Source of the DNA: Kitasatospora sp. DSM 101779
Lineage (GTDB): Bacteria > Actinomycetota > Actinomycetes > Streptomycetales > Streptomycetaceae
Direction of reading: 5' to 3'
Assembly (NCBI RefSeq): GCF_025655475.1
Contig: NZ_JAHTIK010000001.1
Location: 6,557,059-6,621,058, forward strand
Length of the DNA stretch: 64,000 nt
The notes below the pieces were generated by a model. The model saw only the letters and a list, made by a program, of their open reading frames with translations. It was not told the DNA's origin and did not search any database. Position numbers and translations under genes: made by a program. Below, piece after piece: positions 32,778 to 41,585 of the stretch (its first letter is position 1; every line of letters begins with the position of its first letter).

Positions 32778-34126
32778 CCGCACAGCCCTCGCCCGAACCG
32801 GCGGACCGGGCGCACCCGGTGGCCCCGGCGGACCGGGCGGTCCCGACGGACCGGGCGGGCCTGCCCGAGCTGCGGATCACCACGGTCACCGTCACCCCGG
32901 TCGCCTTCCGCGAGCCTCCGCTGCTCAACGCGGTGGGCGTGCACGAGCCGTACGCCCTGCGGGCGGTCGTGGAGGTCGCCACCGACCAGGGGCTGACCGG
33001 CCTCGGCGAGACCACGGCCGACGAAGGCCACCTGGAGCGGCTGCGCACCGCCGCCGGGGCGGTGACCGGCCTGCCGGTGCACGCCCTCAGTCGGATGCGC
33101 GCCCGGGTCGCCGCAGCGCTCGGCGGCCGGACGGGTTCCGACCTGCACGGCCTGACCGGGCCGATCACCGCGGCCTCCACGGTGGACCGGGTCTTCTCCC
33201 CGCTGGAGGTCGCCTGCCTCGACGTCCAGGGCCGCGCCGCCGGACGGCCCGTCAGCGATCTGCTGGGCGGCCGGGTCCGAGACGAGGTCCCGTACAGCGC
33301 CTACCTCTTCCACAAGTGGGCCGGTCACCCCGGCGGGCCGCCGGACGACTGGGGCGAAGCAGTGGACACGGCCGGCATCCTCGCTCAGGCCCGCCGCATG
33401 GTCGACGCGTACGGCTTCACCGCACTGAAGCTCAAGGGCGGGGTCCGCCCGCCGCAGGAGGAGGCCGACACCGTCCTCGCCCTGCACGAGGCCTTCCCCG
33501 GACTGCCGCTGCGGCTGGACCCGAACGCCGCCTGGACGCCGGAGACCGCGCTCGCCACCGCCCGTCGGCTGGAGGGCGTCCTCGAGTACCTGGAGGACCC
33601 GACCCCGGGCCTGGACGGCATGGCGCGGGTGGCCGCGGGGACGGCGATCCCGCTCGCCACCAACATGTGCGTCACCGCCTTCGAGCACCTGCCGCCGGCC
33701 GTCGCCCGGCGGTCGGTGCGGATCGTTCTCGCCGACCACCACTACTGGGGCGGCCTGCACCGCTCCCGGCTGCTCGCCGGGATCTGCGACACCTTCGGCC
33801 TCGGGCTGTCCATGCACTCCAACGCGCACCTCGGCATCAGCCTCGCCGCGATGACCCATCTGGCCGCCGCCTCTCCCGAACTCACCCACGCCTGCGACAC
33901 CCACTGGCCCTGGCGGACCGAGGACGTGATCGAGCCCGGCGTGCTGGCCCTCGCCGACGGCGCCGTCCGGGTGCCCACCGGCCCGGGCCTCGGCGTCGAG
34001 CTCGACCGCGACGCCCTGGCCCGGCTGCACGAGCAGTACCTCGCCTGCGGCCTGCGCACCCGCGACGACACCGGCTACCTGCGCCGGACCGACCCCTCGT
34101 ACCGGCGGCGCACCCCGCGCTGGTGA
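32774..34126 (+). CDS. gudD: Glucarate dehydratase (enolase superfamily)
   Basis: The 450-residue enzyme converts D-glucarate (or idarate) to 5-dehydro-4-deoxyglucarate, the substrate of the preceding gene product. Enolase-superfamily residues are Lys219 and Lys221 in ALKLKGGV, Asp249 and Asn251 in LDPNAAW, Glu in YLEDPTP, Asn in TNMCVT, and His348 in SMHSNAHLGISLAAMTH. The last motif is diagnostic of glucarate dehydratase (HSNSHLGIS). The first 35 residues are a Pro/Ala/Asp-rich extension with repeated PxDRA. The gene is translationally coupled to kdgD and convergent with the DeoR regulator. Confidence 0.92.
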   Translation: MTAQPSPEPADRAHPVAPADRAVPTDRAGLPELRITTVTVTPVAFREPPLLNAVGVHEPYALRAVVEVATDQGLTGLGETTADEGHLERLRTAAGAVTGLPVHALSRMRARVAAALGGRTGSDLHGLTGPITAASTVDRVFSPLEVACLDVQGRAAGRPVSDLLGGRVRDEVPYSAYLFHKWAGHPGGPPDDWGEAVDTAGILAQARRMVDAYGFTALKLKGGVRPPQEEADTVLALHEAFPGLPLRLDPNAAWTPETALATARRLEGVLEYLEDPTPGLDGMARVAAGTAIPLATNMCVTAFEHLPPAVARRSVRIVLADHHYWGGLHRSRLLAGICDTFGLGLSMHSNAHLGISLAAMTHLAAASPELTHACDTHWPWRTEDVIEPGVLALADGAVRVPTGPGLGVELDRDALARLHEQYLACGLRTRDDTGYLRRTDPSYRRRTPRW

Positions 34127-34202
34127 CGGCCCCGGCTACCCCCATGTTCAGGCAAGGAGCCATGGCTCGGCGGGACCCTGCACGAGTCGACCGCGGGCCG
34201 AC

Positions 34203-34997
34203 TCAGGCGAGGACGACCTCGTCGATCAGCTCGCGGGCCGTCTCCACCGCCTCGGCCGGCAGCCCGGCGTCCGTCACCCAGGTGTCGATCTCGGACAGCT
34301 CCGCGAACGTGGACAGGCCGACCGTTCCCCACTTGGTGTGGTCGGCCACCAGCACCGTCCGCCGGGCCGAGGCGACCAGGGTCCGGTTGGTCTCCGCCTC
34401 CGCCAGGTTGGGCGTGGACAGCCCTGCCTCCGGCGAGACCCCGTGGGTGCCGAGGAACAGCAGGTCGAAGCGGAGCGAGCGGATCGCCCGGTCCGCCACC
34501 GGGCCGACCAGTGCGTCCGAGGGCGTCCGCACCCCGCCGGTCAGCACCACCGTCGCGGCCGGGCCGCCGGCCCGGTGCGCCTGCTCGAACACCTCCGACA
34601 CCGGGACGGAGTTGGTCACCACCGTCAGCCGCTCGATCCCGGTCAGCTCACGGGCCAGCGCGTAGGTGGTGGTGCCGCCGGAGAGGGCGATCGCCGCGCC
34701 GGGGGAGACCAGCCGGGCCGCCGCCCGGGCGATCTGCTCCTTGGCGGACAGCTCCAGCGCGGACTTCGCAGCGAAGCCCGGTTCGTGGGTGCGGGCCGGG
34801 CCGGCCGGCACCGCCCCGCCGTGCACCTTCTCCACCGCGCCCGCGCGGGCCAGCGCGTCCAGGTCCCGACGGATCGTCATGTCGGAGACGTTCAACTGGC
34901 GGGTGAGCTCGTTGACCCGGACACCGCCGCGCCGCCGCACCTCGTCCAGGATCAGCGCCCGGCGCTGTTCGGCGAGCATCTGGGCGTTGTCGGTCAC
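34203..34997 (-). CDS. DeoR family transcriptional regulator
   Basis: The 264-residue DeoR-type repressor has an N-terminal HTH (residues 8-65; VRVNELTRQLNVSDMTIRRDLDAL) and a C-terminal DeoRC sugar-phosphate sensor domain (about 85-240). The latter has the ligand motifs ALSGGTTTYALAREL, TNSVPVSEVF, GGVRTPSDAL and FLGTHGVSPEAG. The GTG start at 34997 follows GGAGGA. It is convergent with the glucarate operon and is a candidate regulator of it, though DeoR proteins usually sense phosphosugars. A 17-bp tandem array lies upstream. Confidence 0.9.
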   Translation of the reverse strand: MTDNAQMLAEQRRALILDEVRRRGGVRVNELTRQLNVSDMTIRRDLDALARAGAVEKVHGGAVPAGPARTHEPGFAAKSALELSAKEQIARAAARLVSPGAAIALSGGTTTYALARELTGIERLTVVTNSVPVSEVFEQAHRAGGPAATVVLTGGVRTPSDALVGPVADRAIRSLRFDLLFLGTHGVSPEAGLSTPNLAEAETNRTLVASARRTVLVADHTKWGTVGLSTFAELSEIDTWVTDAGLPAEAVETARELIDEVVLA

Positions 34998-35060
34998 GGG
35001 TCCTCCTCCGGTCGGCTCCGGCCCATCCTCGCACGCGGCCCGGCCGCCGAAGTCCCCGAG

Positions 35061-35134
35061 AACGCCGTGACTCCGGGAACGCCGTGACTCCGGGAACGCC
35101 GTGACTCCGGGAACACCGTGACTCCGGGAACGCC
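35061..35134 (-). repeat. Four-copy 17-bp tandem repeat upstream of deoR
   Basis: AACGCCGTGACTCCGGG is repeated at 35061, 35078, 35095 and 35112 (the fourth copy begins AACACC), followed by a partial AACGCC. It occupies the spacer between the DeoR start (34997) and the stop of the next gene (35153), in promoter position for deoR. The 17-bp period equals that of the xylanase array, but the unit is different. Confidence 0.9.
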
Positions 35135-35152
35135 CGCGGCCGCCCGGCCCGG

Positions 35153-37621
35153 TCAGAGCGGCAGGTCCGCCGGGACGAGCAGCTGCAGCTCCTCGGTGGA
35201 CGGGTCGGCGAGCTGGGCGACCCGCACGGCGTGGCGTTCCACCATCGTCTCGAACACCTGCCGGGCCGTCCGGCCGTTGCCGAAGCCGGGCCCGCGTTCC
35301 AGGCCGGCGAAGTGCTCCTGCAGCGCCTTCTCGGTCGCCTCGGCGAGCGCGTACTCGTGCTCGGCGCACTGGGCGCGGGCGATCTCCAGCAGTTCCTCGG
35401 CGCTGTAGTCGGGGAAGGTGACCGTCCGGGAGAACCGCGAGGACAGGCCGGGGTTGGCGGCGAGGAAGCGTTCCATCTCGGCGGTGTAGCCGGCGACGAT
35501 CACCACCACCTCGTCCCGGTGGTCCTCCATCAGCTTCACCAGGGTGTCGATCGCCTCCCGGCCGAAGTCCCGTCCGCCGTCCTCCGGGGCCAGGGCGTAC
35601 GCCTCGTCGATGAAGAGCACCCCGCCGCGGGCCCGGTCGAAGGCGGCGGCGGTGCGGATCGCGGTGGAACCGATGTGCTCGCCGACCAGGTCGACCCGGG
35701 CCACCTCGACCAGGTGTCCGCGCTGCAGCACCCCGAGCGAGGCCAGGATCTCGCCGTACAGCCGGGCGACCGTGGTCTTGCCGGTGCCGGGGGCGCCCGT
35801 GAAGACCAGGTGCCGGCGGAGCGAGGGCGCCTTCAGCCCGGCCTGGCGGCGGCGCCGGCCGACGGTGATCAGGTCGATCAGGGTGCGCACCTCCTGCTTG
35901 ACAGTGGCCAGGCCGACCAGGGCGTCCAGCTCGGCGAGCGCCTCGTCGGCGGGGCGGCAGTCGGGGATCGGCGCGATCGCGCCCGCGGTTGCGTTGGCGG
36001 GCCCGGCGCTGGTCAGCCGGGCGGTCGCGGGCAGCAGGGCGGGTCCTGCCGCGGGTGCGAGCAGGGGCGGGTACGGCGGCGCGGAGGCGAGTGCCGGGGC
36101 CGGGGGCAGCGCGGTGCGCGGCACCGGCAGTGCGGGCGGCGGCGGGGGCACGTCGTCCGAGACGCAGCCCTCGGTGACCGGGCCCGCCTCGGAGAACTCG
36201 AAGCCGGCCCGGCCGTTCTGCTCGGTTCGGCAGCGGGTCAGCACGGTGCGACAGCCGTCGATGACGTGGAAGCCGAAGCCGCGGCCGTGCGAGACCCGGC
36301 AGTCCTCGAAGGTGCCGCGGCCCTGGGCCGAGACGTACACCCCGGCGTCGCCCGCGCCGCGTACGGTGCACTCGCGCAGCACCGGGTCGGCGCCCTTGGC
36401 GACGATCACGCCGGTGGCGACGTCGGCGATCTCGCAGCCGGTGAGCAGTCCGCCGCTGCCGTGGTCGCGGAACCAGAGACCGGTGCCGGCCTCCTGGATC
36501 CGGCAGTCCGTCAGGTCGGCGGTCGCACCGCCGCTGACCGAGACGGCGGAGGAGCGGATCCGGCTGAACGAGCAGTCGGCGGCGCTCGCCCGGGAGTCGC
36601 GGTCCAGCACGAACAGGGCGTCGGGGAGGTCGTGCAGCGTGCAGTCGGCGAGGGCGAGGCGGGCGCCGTCGCTGACCCAGAGCGCCGGGTAGTCGCCGTC
36701 GGCGGAGTGGATCTCGCTGCCCTCGGCCTCGACCTCGGTGCCGGCGTCCCAGACGGAGAGCGCGCCCCGGCCGAAGGTGTGCAGGGTGCAGCGTTCCAAC
36801 CGCAGCCGGGCCCGGCCGCGCAGGTCGGCGGCGTTCTCCGGCAGGTCGTGGATGCGGCAGCCGGCCAGCAGCAGTTCGGCCTCGGTGTCCAGGGTGAGGC
36901 CGTTCCCGGTGACCCGGTGCACGGTGCAGTCGGTGAGCCGGCCGACCGCGCCGTCCTCGGCCTGCACGCCGCTGCCGCGGATCTCGTAGATCTCGCAGCC
37001 GGTCAGCTCGGCGCCGCTGCCGGAGCCGGTGAGCAGCAGTCCGGCGCCGCCGGTGTGGTGGACCCGGCAGCGGTCCAGCACGGCGGCGGCGCCGCCGAGC
37101 ACAGCGATGCCGGCCTGGCCCGCCGTGGAGACCTCGCACTCCTGGAGGCCGGCCCGGGCACCGGGGCGCAGCCGCACCCCGAGGCCGGCCGGGTTGGCGA
37201 CGGTGCAGGAGCGGAGCACGGCGGAGGCGCCGTCGCCGAGTTCCACGCCGGCGGAGGCCTGGGTGTCGATCCGGCAGCCGGTGAGCCGGGCGCCGTCCGC
37301 GGTGACCAGGACGGCGGGCAGCGAGCGGTCCGAGCCCTCGACGATCAGGTCCTGCACGGTCGCGGCGGCGGTGACGGTCAGCGGCACCCCGGCGGGCGGG
37401 CTGATCCGGACGCTGCCGGGGCCGTCGGCGGCCAGCACGGTGACCGGTTTGTCGAGCAGCACCGCCTCGCGGAAGACGCCCGGCCGTACGGCCACGGTGT
37501 CGCCCGGTTCGGCGGCCGCCAGGGCCTCCTGGAGCGTGTCGTACTCGCCGGCGCGGCGCCGCCAGCGGGACCCGCTGTCCTGCGTGACCCGGACCCTCTG
37601 CTCTGCCATGCGGTCTGTCAT
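35153..37621 (-). CDS. Right-handed parallel beta-helix protein fused to CbxX/CfqX-type AAA+ ATPase
   Basis: This 822-residue fusion has residues 25-470 as a pectate-lyase-like parallel beta-helix, with roughly 18 repeats of about 23 residues (pattern L-x2-C-x-I/V ... G-V-x-V-x2-G-A). The helix begins with an [18 protein letters not shown] cap. A Pro/Ala linker (about 490-555) leads to an AAA+ domain of the CbxX/CfqX (SpoVK, EccA C-terminal) group. That domain has Walker [10 protein letters not shown] (from about 609), Walker [12 protein letters not shown] (about 668), sensor 1 VVVIVAGYT and the arginine-finger region NPGLSSRF. No signal peptide is seen. The ATG at 37621 follows AAGGTGGGG. 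The function is unknown; a scaffold-plus-remodelling role is likely. Confidence 0.9.
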   Translation of the reverse strand: MTDRMAEQRVRVTQDSGSRWRRRAGEYDTLQEALAAAEPGDTVAVRPGVFREAVLLDKPVTVLAADGPGSVRISPPAGVPLTVTAAATVQDLIVEGSDRSLPAVLVTADGARLTGCRIDTQASAGVELGDGASAVLRSCTVANPAGLGVRLRPGARAGLQECEVSTAGQAGIAVLGGAAAVLDRCRVHHTGGAGLLLTGSGSGAELTGCEIYEIRGSGVQAEDGAVGRLTDCTVHRVTGNGLTLDTEAELLLAGCRIHDLPENAADLRGRARLRLERCTLHTFGRGALSVWDAGTEVEAEGSEIHSADGDYPALWVSDGARLALADCTLHDLPDALFVLDRDSRASAADCSFSRIRSSAVSVSGGATADLTDCRIQEAGTGLWFRDHGSGGLLTGCEIADVATGVIVAKGADPVLRECTVRGAGDAGVYVSAQGRGTFEDCRVSHGRGFGFHVIDGCRTVLTRCRTEQNGRAGFEFSEAGPVTEGCVSDDVPPPPPALPVPRTALPPAPALASAPPYPPLLAPAAGPALLPATARLTSAGPANATAGAIAPIPDCRPADEALAELDALVGLATVKQEVRTLIDLITVGRRRRQAGLKAPSLRRHLVFTGAPGTGKTTVARLYGEILASLGVLQRGHLVEVARVDLVGEHIGSTAIRTAAAFDRARGGVLFIDEAYALAPEDGGRDFGREAIDTLVKLMEDHRDEVVVIVAGYTAEMERFLAANPGLSSRFSRTVTFPDYSAEELLEIARAQCAEHEYALAEATEKALQEHFAGLERGPGFGNGRTARQVFETMVERHAVRVAQLADPSTEELQLLVPADLPL

Positions 37622-37731
37622 CCCCACCTTCGTCGAAGCCCTGCGATGGTCGGCCGCCCGCGGGGGTGCCCCCGGCCGCGGTACCGGGGCCGTTCGCGCA
37701 CTACAACGAGTGGGCGACGGCGCGGTGCCGG

Positions 37732-38625
37732 TCAGCGCCGGGCGTCCGGCTGCGGTCGCGGGCCCTCCTCCAGGACGGTGACCTCGTCGCCGACCCGCAG
37801 GGTGCCCAGCAGGCTGCCGGTGACACCCTCGGGACGCTCCGGGACGAGGTTCTGGCCGAAGACCAGCTTCTTGCCGAAGCGGCGGTGCCGGCCGAGCGCG
37901 AGCAGCGGCTCGGGGCCGCGGCGCTCGCCGCTCTCCTGGTCGGTGGTGGTCACCACGCACCGGCCGCAGGGCTTGGCGACCCGGAAGACCACCTCGCCGA
38001 CCCGGATCCGCCGCCAGCCGTCCTCGGCCCACGGCTCGGGGCCGGAGACGACCAGGTTGGGGCGGAAGCGCTCCATCGGCAGCGGCTCGGCCCGCCGGTC
38101 GCCCGCGGGGTGGTCGGCGGCGAGGTGCTCGTTGAGCGCGGCGAGCGAGGCGGTGGTGGCGAGGAGCAGCGGGAATCCGTCGGCCATGCTGGTGGTCTCG
38201 CCGGGCCGGCTGTACTCCGGGTCGATCCGCCGGCTGCCGGCCGGGTCGTCGAGGTGCAGCAGCCGGACGTCGCCGAGCCGGTCGGCGAACCAGATCTGCG
38301 CCTCCTTCTCGGCCTCCACGGCGGGGAAGAAGGTGCCGAAGACGTCGGCCTGCGCGGCCGGGTCGCCGGCGGCGGTGCTCGGTGCCGGGACGCGGATGCT
38401 CGCACCGGCGGGGTCGGTGACGGTCAGCGAACCGTCGGGGTGCGGGTGGGTGCGGTACTGGCCGATCGAGGGCTCGTCGCGCTGGGTGACGGCCCGGCCC
38501 GCGGGGTTGGCGAGCATCCAGCGGCGGTCGCCGGCGAGGCCCCACGGCTCCACCCCGGCACTGTCCGGGCTCAGCCGGTAGGTCGACTTGACGGGATAGA
38601 CGTGGAGGGCGGTCAGCTGCGGCAT
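37732..38625 (-). CDS. MOSC domain protein (YcbX-like)
   Basis: The 297-residue protein has an N-terminal MOSC_N beta-barrel ([32 protein letters not shown]). The C-terminal MOSC domain carries the conserved [10 protein letters not shown] and the cysteine motif [16 protein letters not shown], where the second Cys would ligate molybdenum cofactor. YcbX-type proteins reduce N-hydroxylated compounds using Moco. The reductase partner is not encoded nearby. The ATG at 38625 gives [14 protein letters not shown], a standard start. Confidence 0.9.
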   Translation of the reverse strand: MPQLTALHVYPVKSTYRLSPDSAGVEPWGLAGDRRWMLANPAGRAVTQRDEPSIGQYRTHPHPDGSLTVTDPAGASIRVPAPSTAAGDPAAQADVFGTFFPAVEAEKEAQIWFADRLGDVRLLHLDDPAGSRRIDPEYSRPGETTSMADGFPLLLATTASLAALNEHLAADHPAGDRRAEPLPMERFRPNLVVSGPEPWAEDGWRRIRVGEVVFRVAKPCGRCVVTTTDQESGERRGPEPLLALGRHRRFGKKLVFGQNLVPERPEGVTGSLLGTLRVGDEVTVLEEGPRPQPDARR

Positions 38626-38788
38626 GCCCCCATCCTGCCAGTCGGCGGCGGTGCTCCGGCGCCGCGGCCGGGAATGTGCGGAGGCCGCCCGGTCCGCCTG
38701 GTACGGCGGGCCGGACGGCCCCGGAGAGGAAGACCTCGTGCCCTTGCTCCGCCCGGCGCCCTCGTTCGCCGGGGTGGTGCGGCTTCGG

Positions 38789-39418
38789 TCAGCCGGCCTG
38801 CGGGTAGTACGCGGGGCCGGGGTACTGCTGCTGGACGGGGCGGACCGGGGCGACCGGCGCGGCCGGGCGCAGCTGGTTGCCGCCGAAGCTCTGATCGGCG
38901 TAACCCTGCTGCGGGGCCTGGCCGAAGCCCTGCGCACCGAACTGCTGGCCGGTCATGCCCGTGGGCGCCGACGCGAAGCCGTTCTGGCCGCCGAAGCTCT
39001 GTCCGGTCTGGTACCCGACCTGGGGGGCGGGGGCGACCGGCGCCTGCGGGCGCTGCTGGGGGAGGTACGGCTGCGGGCTGCCGTACCCGGGGACGGCCGG
39101 CTGCGGGGCCGCCGCGTACATCGACGGCGCGGTCTGCGCCGGGATGTACGAGGTGGCGGGGCCGCTGCTGGGGCCGGGGCCAAGGGCGAGGCGGGCCGGC
39201 GGGAGCGCGGGCAGGCCACTGGACGGGCTGTCGAAGCCGGTGCCGTAGCTGCTGCCGTAGCTCGAGCCGTAGGTGGCCGGGGGCAGGGCCGCCGGCACGT
39301 TGATGGGCGCGATCTGCGGGACGCCGCGTTCTGCGACAAGGCTGTCGTAGATGGGCGTGCCGGAGGAAAAGGACGGAGAGGGGTAGCCGACTCCGTCGTA
39401 GGAGCGGGGCGAGGTCAT
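38789..39418 (-). CDS. Gln/Pro/Tyr-rich low-complexity protein (DUF6643-like)
   Basis: The 209-residue protein begins MTSPRSYDGVGYPSPSFSSG with TPIYDSLVAERGVPQIAPI. This N-terminus I associate with the actinobacterial DUF6643 family (from memory). The rest is disordered Pro/Gln/Gly/Tyr-rich sequence with short repeats such as YGSSYGSSYG, QQFGAQGFGQ and YPGPAYYPQ. No signal peptide, membrane helix or catalytic motif is present. Such sequences can phase-separate or bind partners through the conserved N-terminus. The start is ATG at 39418. The 293-base spacer to mscL has direct TCGAAA repeats (about 39500) but no gene. Confidence 0.7.
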   Translation of the reverse strand: MTSPRSYDGVGYPSPSFSSGTPIYDSLVAERGVPQIAPINVPAALPPATYGSSYGSSYGTGFDSPSSGLPALPPARLALGPGPSSGPATSYIPAQTAPSMYAAAPQPAVPGYGSPQPYLPQQRPQAPVAPAPQVGYQTGQSFGGQNGFASAPTGMTGQQFGAQGFGQAPQQGYADQSFGGNQLRPAAPVAPVRPVQQQYPGPAYYPQAG

Positions 39419-39711
39419 GGGGCATACCGTAAGCCCACAACGTGCCTGCTGAGGAGAGTGGAACGGATGGGATTTCGACCGTTCACACAGTCTTCGCTCG
39501 ATCGAAACGCTCGAAAGTGTTCAAATCCGACATATTGTCGGCCAGTTCAAGCCATCCGACCCTCCTGACCGCCGGTCGAACGCCGGGCGAACCGCCGGCA
39601 TCGACTCGTCGGACCCTCCGCCGCCCGAACCGGAGGGCGTGCGGTGCGGACCGCGCGCCGGTGGGTCCGACCGCCGGGCGACGGGACCGGACCCGCCGGC
39701 GAAACCGCACG

Positions 39712-40155
39712 TCAGCCGATGTGCACACTCTGCGCCGGGAAGCCGGGACGCCCCGCCAGCTCCGTCGTGCAGTGCGCACAGCGGACGGCCGCGACCGGCA
39801 CGGTGCTCAGGCAGTCCGGGCAGTCGGCCTTCGCCACCGGCACGTCCTTCCGCGGTTCGAAGCGGGCCTGCAGCCGCCCGACCGGCACCACCACGGCGAA
39901 GTAGATGACCGCGGCGATCAGCACGAAGCTGATCAGCGCGTTGAGGAACGCCCCGTACGGGAACACGGTGCCCGCGACGGTGAAGGCCTCCTTGCTGTAG
40001 TCGCCGACCGCGCCGCTGGCGATGCCGATCAGCGGGGTCAGGAACGCCGTCACGAACCCCGTCACCACGGCCGTGAAGGCCGCGCCGATGACGATGCCGA
40101 CCGCCAGGTCGACGACGTTGCCGCGCAGCAGGAAGCTGCGGAATCCCTTGAACAC
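39712..40155 (-). CDS. mscL: Large-conductance mechanosensitive channel MscL
   Basis: The 147-residue channel starts MFKGFRSFLLRGNVVDLAVGIVIGAAFTAVV (N-terminal helix and pore helix TM1, with the Gly/Ala packing motif). A periplasmic loop and TM2 (ALISFVLIAAVIYFAVVVPVG) follow. It releases osmolytes on hypo-osmotic shock as a pentamer. The C-terminal tail replaces the usual charged bundle with two CxxC pairs, DCPDCLSTVP and RCAHCTTEL, resembling a zinc ribbon. The ATG at 40155 is standard. It stands as a single gene next to the polysaccharide region. Confidence 0.95.
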   Translation of the reverse strand: MFKGFRSFLLRGNVVDLAVGIVIGAAFTAVVTGFVTAFLTPLIGIASGAVGDYSKEAFTVAGTVFPYGAFLNALISFVLIAAVIYFAVVVPVGRLQARFEPRKDVPVAKADCPDCLSTVPVAAVRCAHCTTELAGRPGFPAQSVHIG

Positions 40156-40385
40156 CGGGTGACTCCTCGAAATGCGTCAGGCCGCGCCGGCCCGGCCCGG
40201 CCGGGCCCCTCGGGCCCCGCCGGCCATCCTGCCGAGGCCGGGACGGCGCGGTCCAACCGCCGTCACCCGTTCCGCCCAGTCGTCGTACCGGGTTGGGCCC
40301 GGGCTGGGCCCCGCCGCACCCTCGGACCGGCCCGCGGACGGGCCCGCAGGCCCGCCCGCGACGCGCCGGGACGGCCGGCGATCCG

Positions 40386-41585
40386 TCAGATCCCGGCCGC
40401 CCGGAGCCGTTCGGCGCGCCCCTGGACCTTCACCACCGCCCCGGCCACCCGGCGCACCGCCGCGGCGTCCATGTGCGACCAGAGCGGCACCGTCAGCACC
40501 GAGTCGGCCAGCCGCTCCGTCAGCGGCAGCGCCCCGGCCTGCCCGAGGTGCGCATAGGCCTGCTGGCGGTGCACCGGCGGGAAGAAGTAACGGCGGGTGT
40601 CCACCCCCTCGGCCTTCAGCGCCCGGCCGAGCTCCGCCGCACCGAGGCCGAACGCGGCCGCGTCCACGATCAGCGTCAGGTCCTTGAAGGTCGAGGTGTC
40701 ACCGGGCTCCGGCAGGGCGAGCCGCAGGCCCGGAAGCCCGGCGACCGCGGCCGCGAACTCCCCGACCAGCGCGCCGCGGTGCGCCACCCGCTCGGGTAGC
40801 CCGGTGAGCGAGGCCAGGCCGACCGCCGCGTGCAGCTCGCTCATCCGCGCGTTCAGCCCCGGGAAGAGCGTGTCGTAGTCGCCCGGGTTGCCGTAGTCGC
40901 GGGCCGTGCGCAGGGTCGCCGCGAGCGAGGCGTCCCGGGTGGCGACCAGGCCGCCCTCGCCGGCCACCGCCACCTTGGTGGGGCTCATCGAGAACACCTC
41001 GGCCAGCCCGAACCCGCCGATCGGCACCCCGCCGCGGGCGCTGCCGAAGCCGTGTGCGGCGTCGTAGACCAGCGGCACCCCGGCGGCGTCCGCGACCTGC
41101 TGGAGCCGCTCCACCTGGCAGGGCGTGCCGTACACGTGGGTCGCCATCAGCGCGGCCGGCCGGTCGGCGGCCTTCAGGCGGGCCTCCGCGTCCTGCGGGT
41201 CGAGGGTGATGTCCCGCTCGCGGGCCTCGGCGAACAGCGGGGTGCCGCCCGCCCAGTGCGCGGCGTGCGCGGTTGCCGAGAAGGTGAAGCCGGGCATCAG
41301 CACCGGCCGCCCGCCGCCCACCCCGGCGGCCTGCAGCACCAGCATCAGGCCGGCCGTGCAGTTGGAGACCGCCACCACGTGCGGCACCTGCAGCAGCTCG
41401 GCGGCCCGCTCCTCCAGTTCGGCGACCGTCCGCCCGTTGGTGAGCTGGCCGCTCTCCAGCACGGCGGCGATCCGGGTCAGCGCCTCCTCGGCGTGCGGGA
41501 CCTTCACCCGGGTCAGCGGAAGTCCCTCGGGGAAGGCCGGGGCGCCGCCGAGGGCGGCGGGCGTGTCGAGGTCGGTGGTCGTCAT
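40386..41585 (-). CDS. DegT/DnrJ/EryC1/StrS family sugar aminotransferase
   Basis: The 399-residue PLP aminotransferase probably acts on a nucleotide-linked keto-sugar to make an amino sugar for the surface glycan. SHMT-type family marks are SGQLTNGRTVAELEE, SNCTAGLMLVLQAAG (phosphate-binding), VYDAAHGFGS, and SMSPTKVAVAGEGG with PLP-binding Lys204. RYFFPPVHRQ and VPLWSHMD are C-terminal signatures. The ATG at 41585 overlaps the upstream gene stop (ATGA). It is the last gene of the five-gene leftward polysaccharide operon. Confidence 0.92.
   Translation of the reverse strand: MTTTDLDTPAALGGAPAFPEGLPLTRVKVPHAEEALTRIAAVLESGQLTNGRTVAELEERAAELLQVPHVVAVSNCTAGLMLVLQAAGVGGGRPVLMPGFTFSATAHAAHWAGGTPLFAEARERDITLDPQDAEARLKAADRPAALMATHVYGTPCQVERLQQVADAAGVPLVYDAAHGFGSARGGVPIGGFGLAEVFSMSPTKVAVAGEGGLVATRDASLAATLRTARDYGNPGDYDTLFPGLNARMSELHAAVGLASLTGLPERVAHRGALVGEFAAAVAGLPGLRLALPEPGDTSTFKDLTLIVDAAAFGLGAAELGRALKAEGVDTRRYFFPPVHRQQAYAHLGQAGALPLTERLADSVLTVPLWSHMDAAAVRRVAGAVVKVQGRAERLRAAGI

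Noticed and set aside
34162-34202. AAGGAG followed by ATG at 34162 as a small gene
   Set aside because: The frame runs antisense into the DeoR gene with no coding bias of its own. The site coincides with a GAGCCATGGCTC palindrome.
31492-35134. 17-bp tandem arrays as a possible CRISPR
   Set aside because: Units are directly adjacent with no unique spacers, there are no cas genes, and units are too short.
34998-37139. Upstream extension of the DeoR frame antisense to or within the beta-helix/AAA+ gene
   Set aside because: It is on the same strand as the AAA+ gene in another frame and lacks any domain. The GTG at 34997 with GGAGGA is the natural start.
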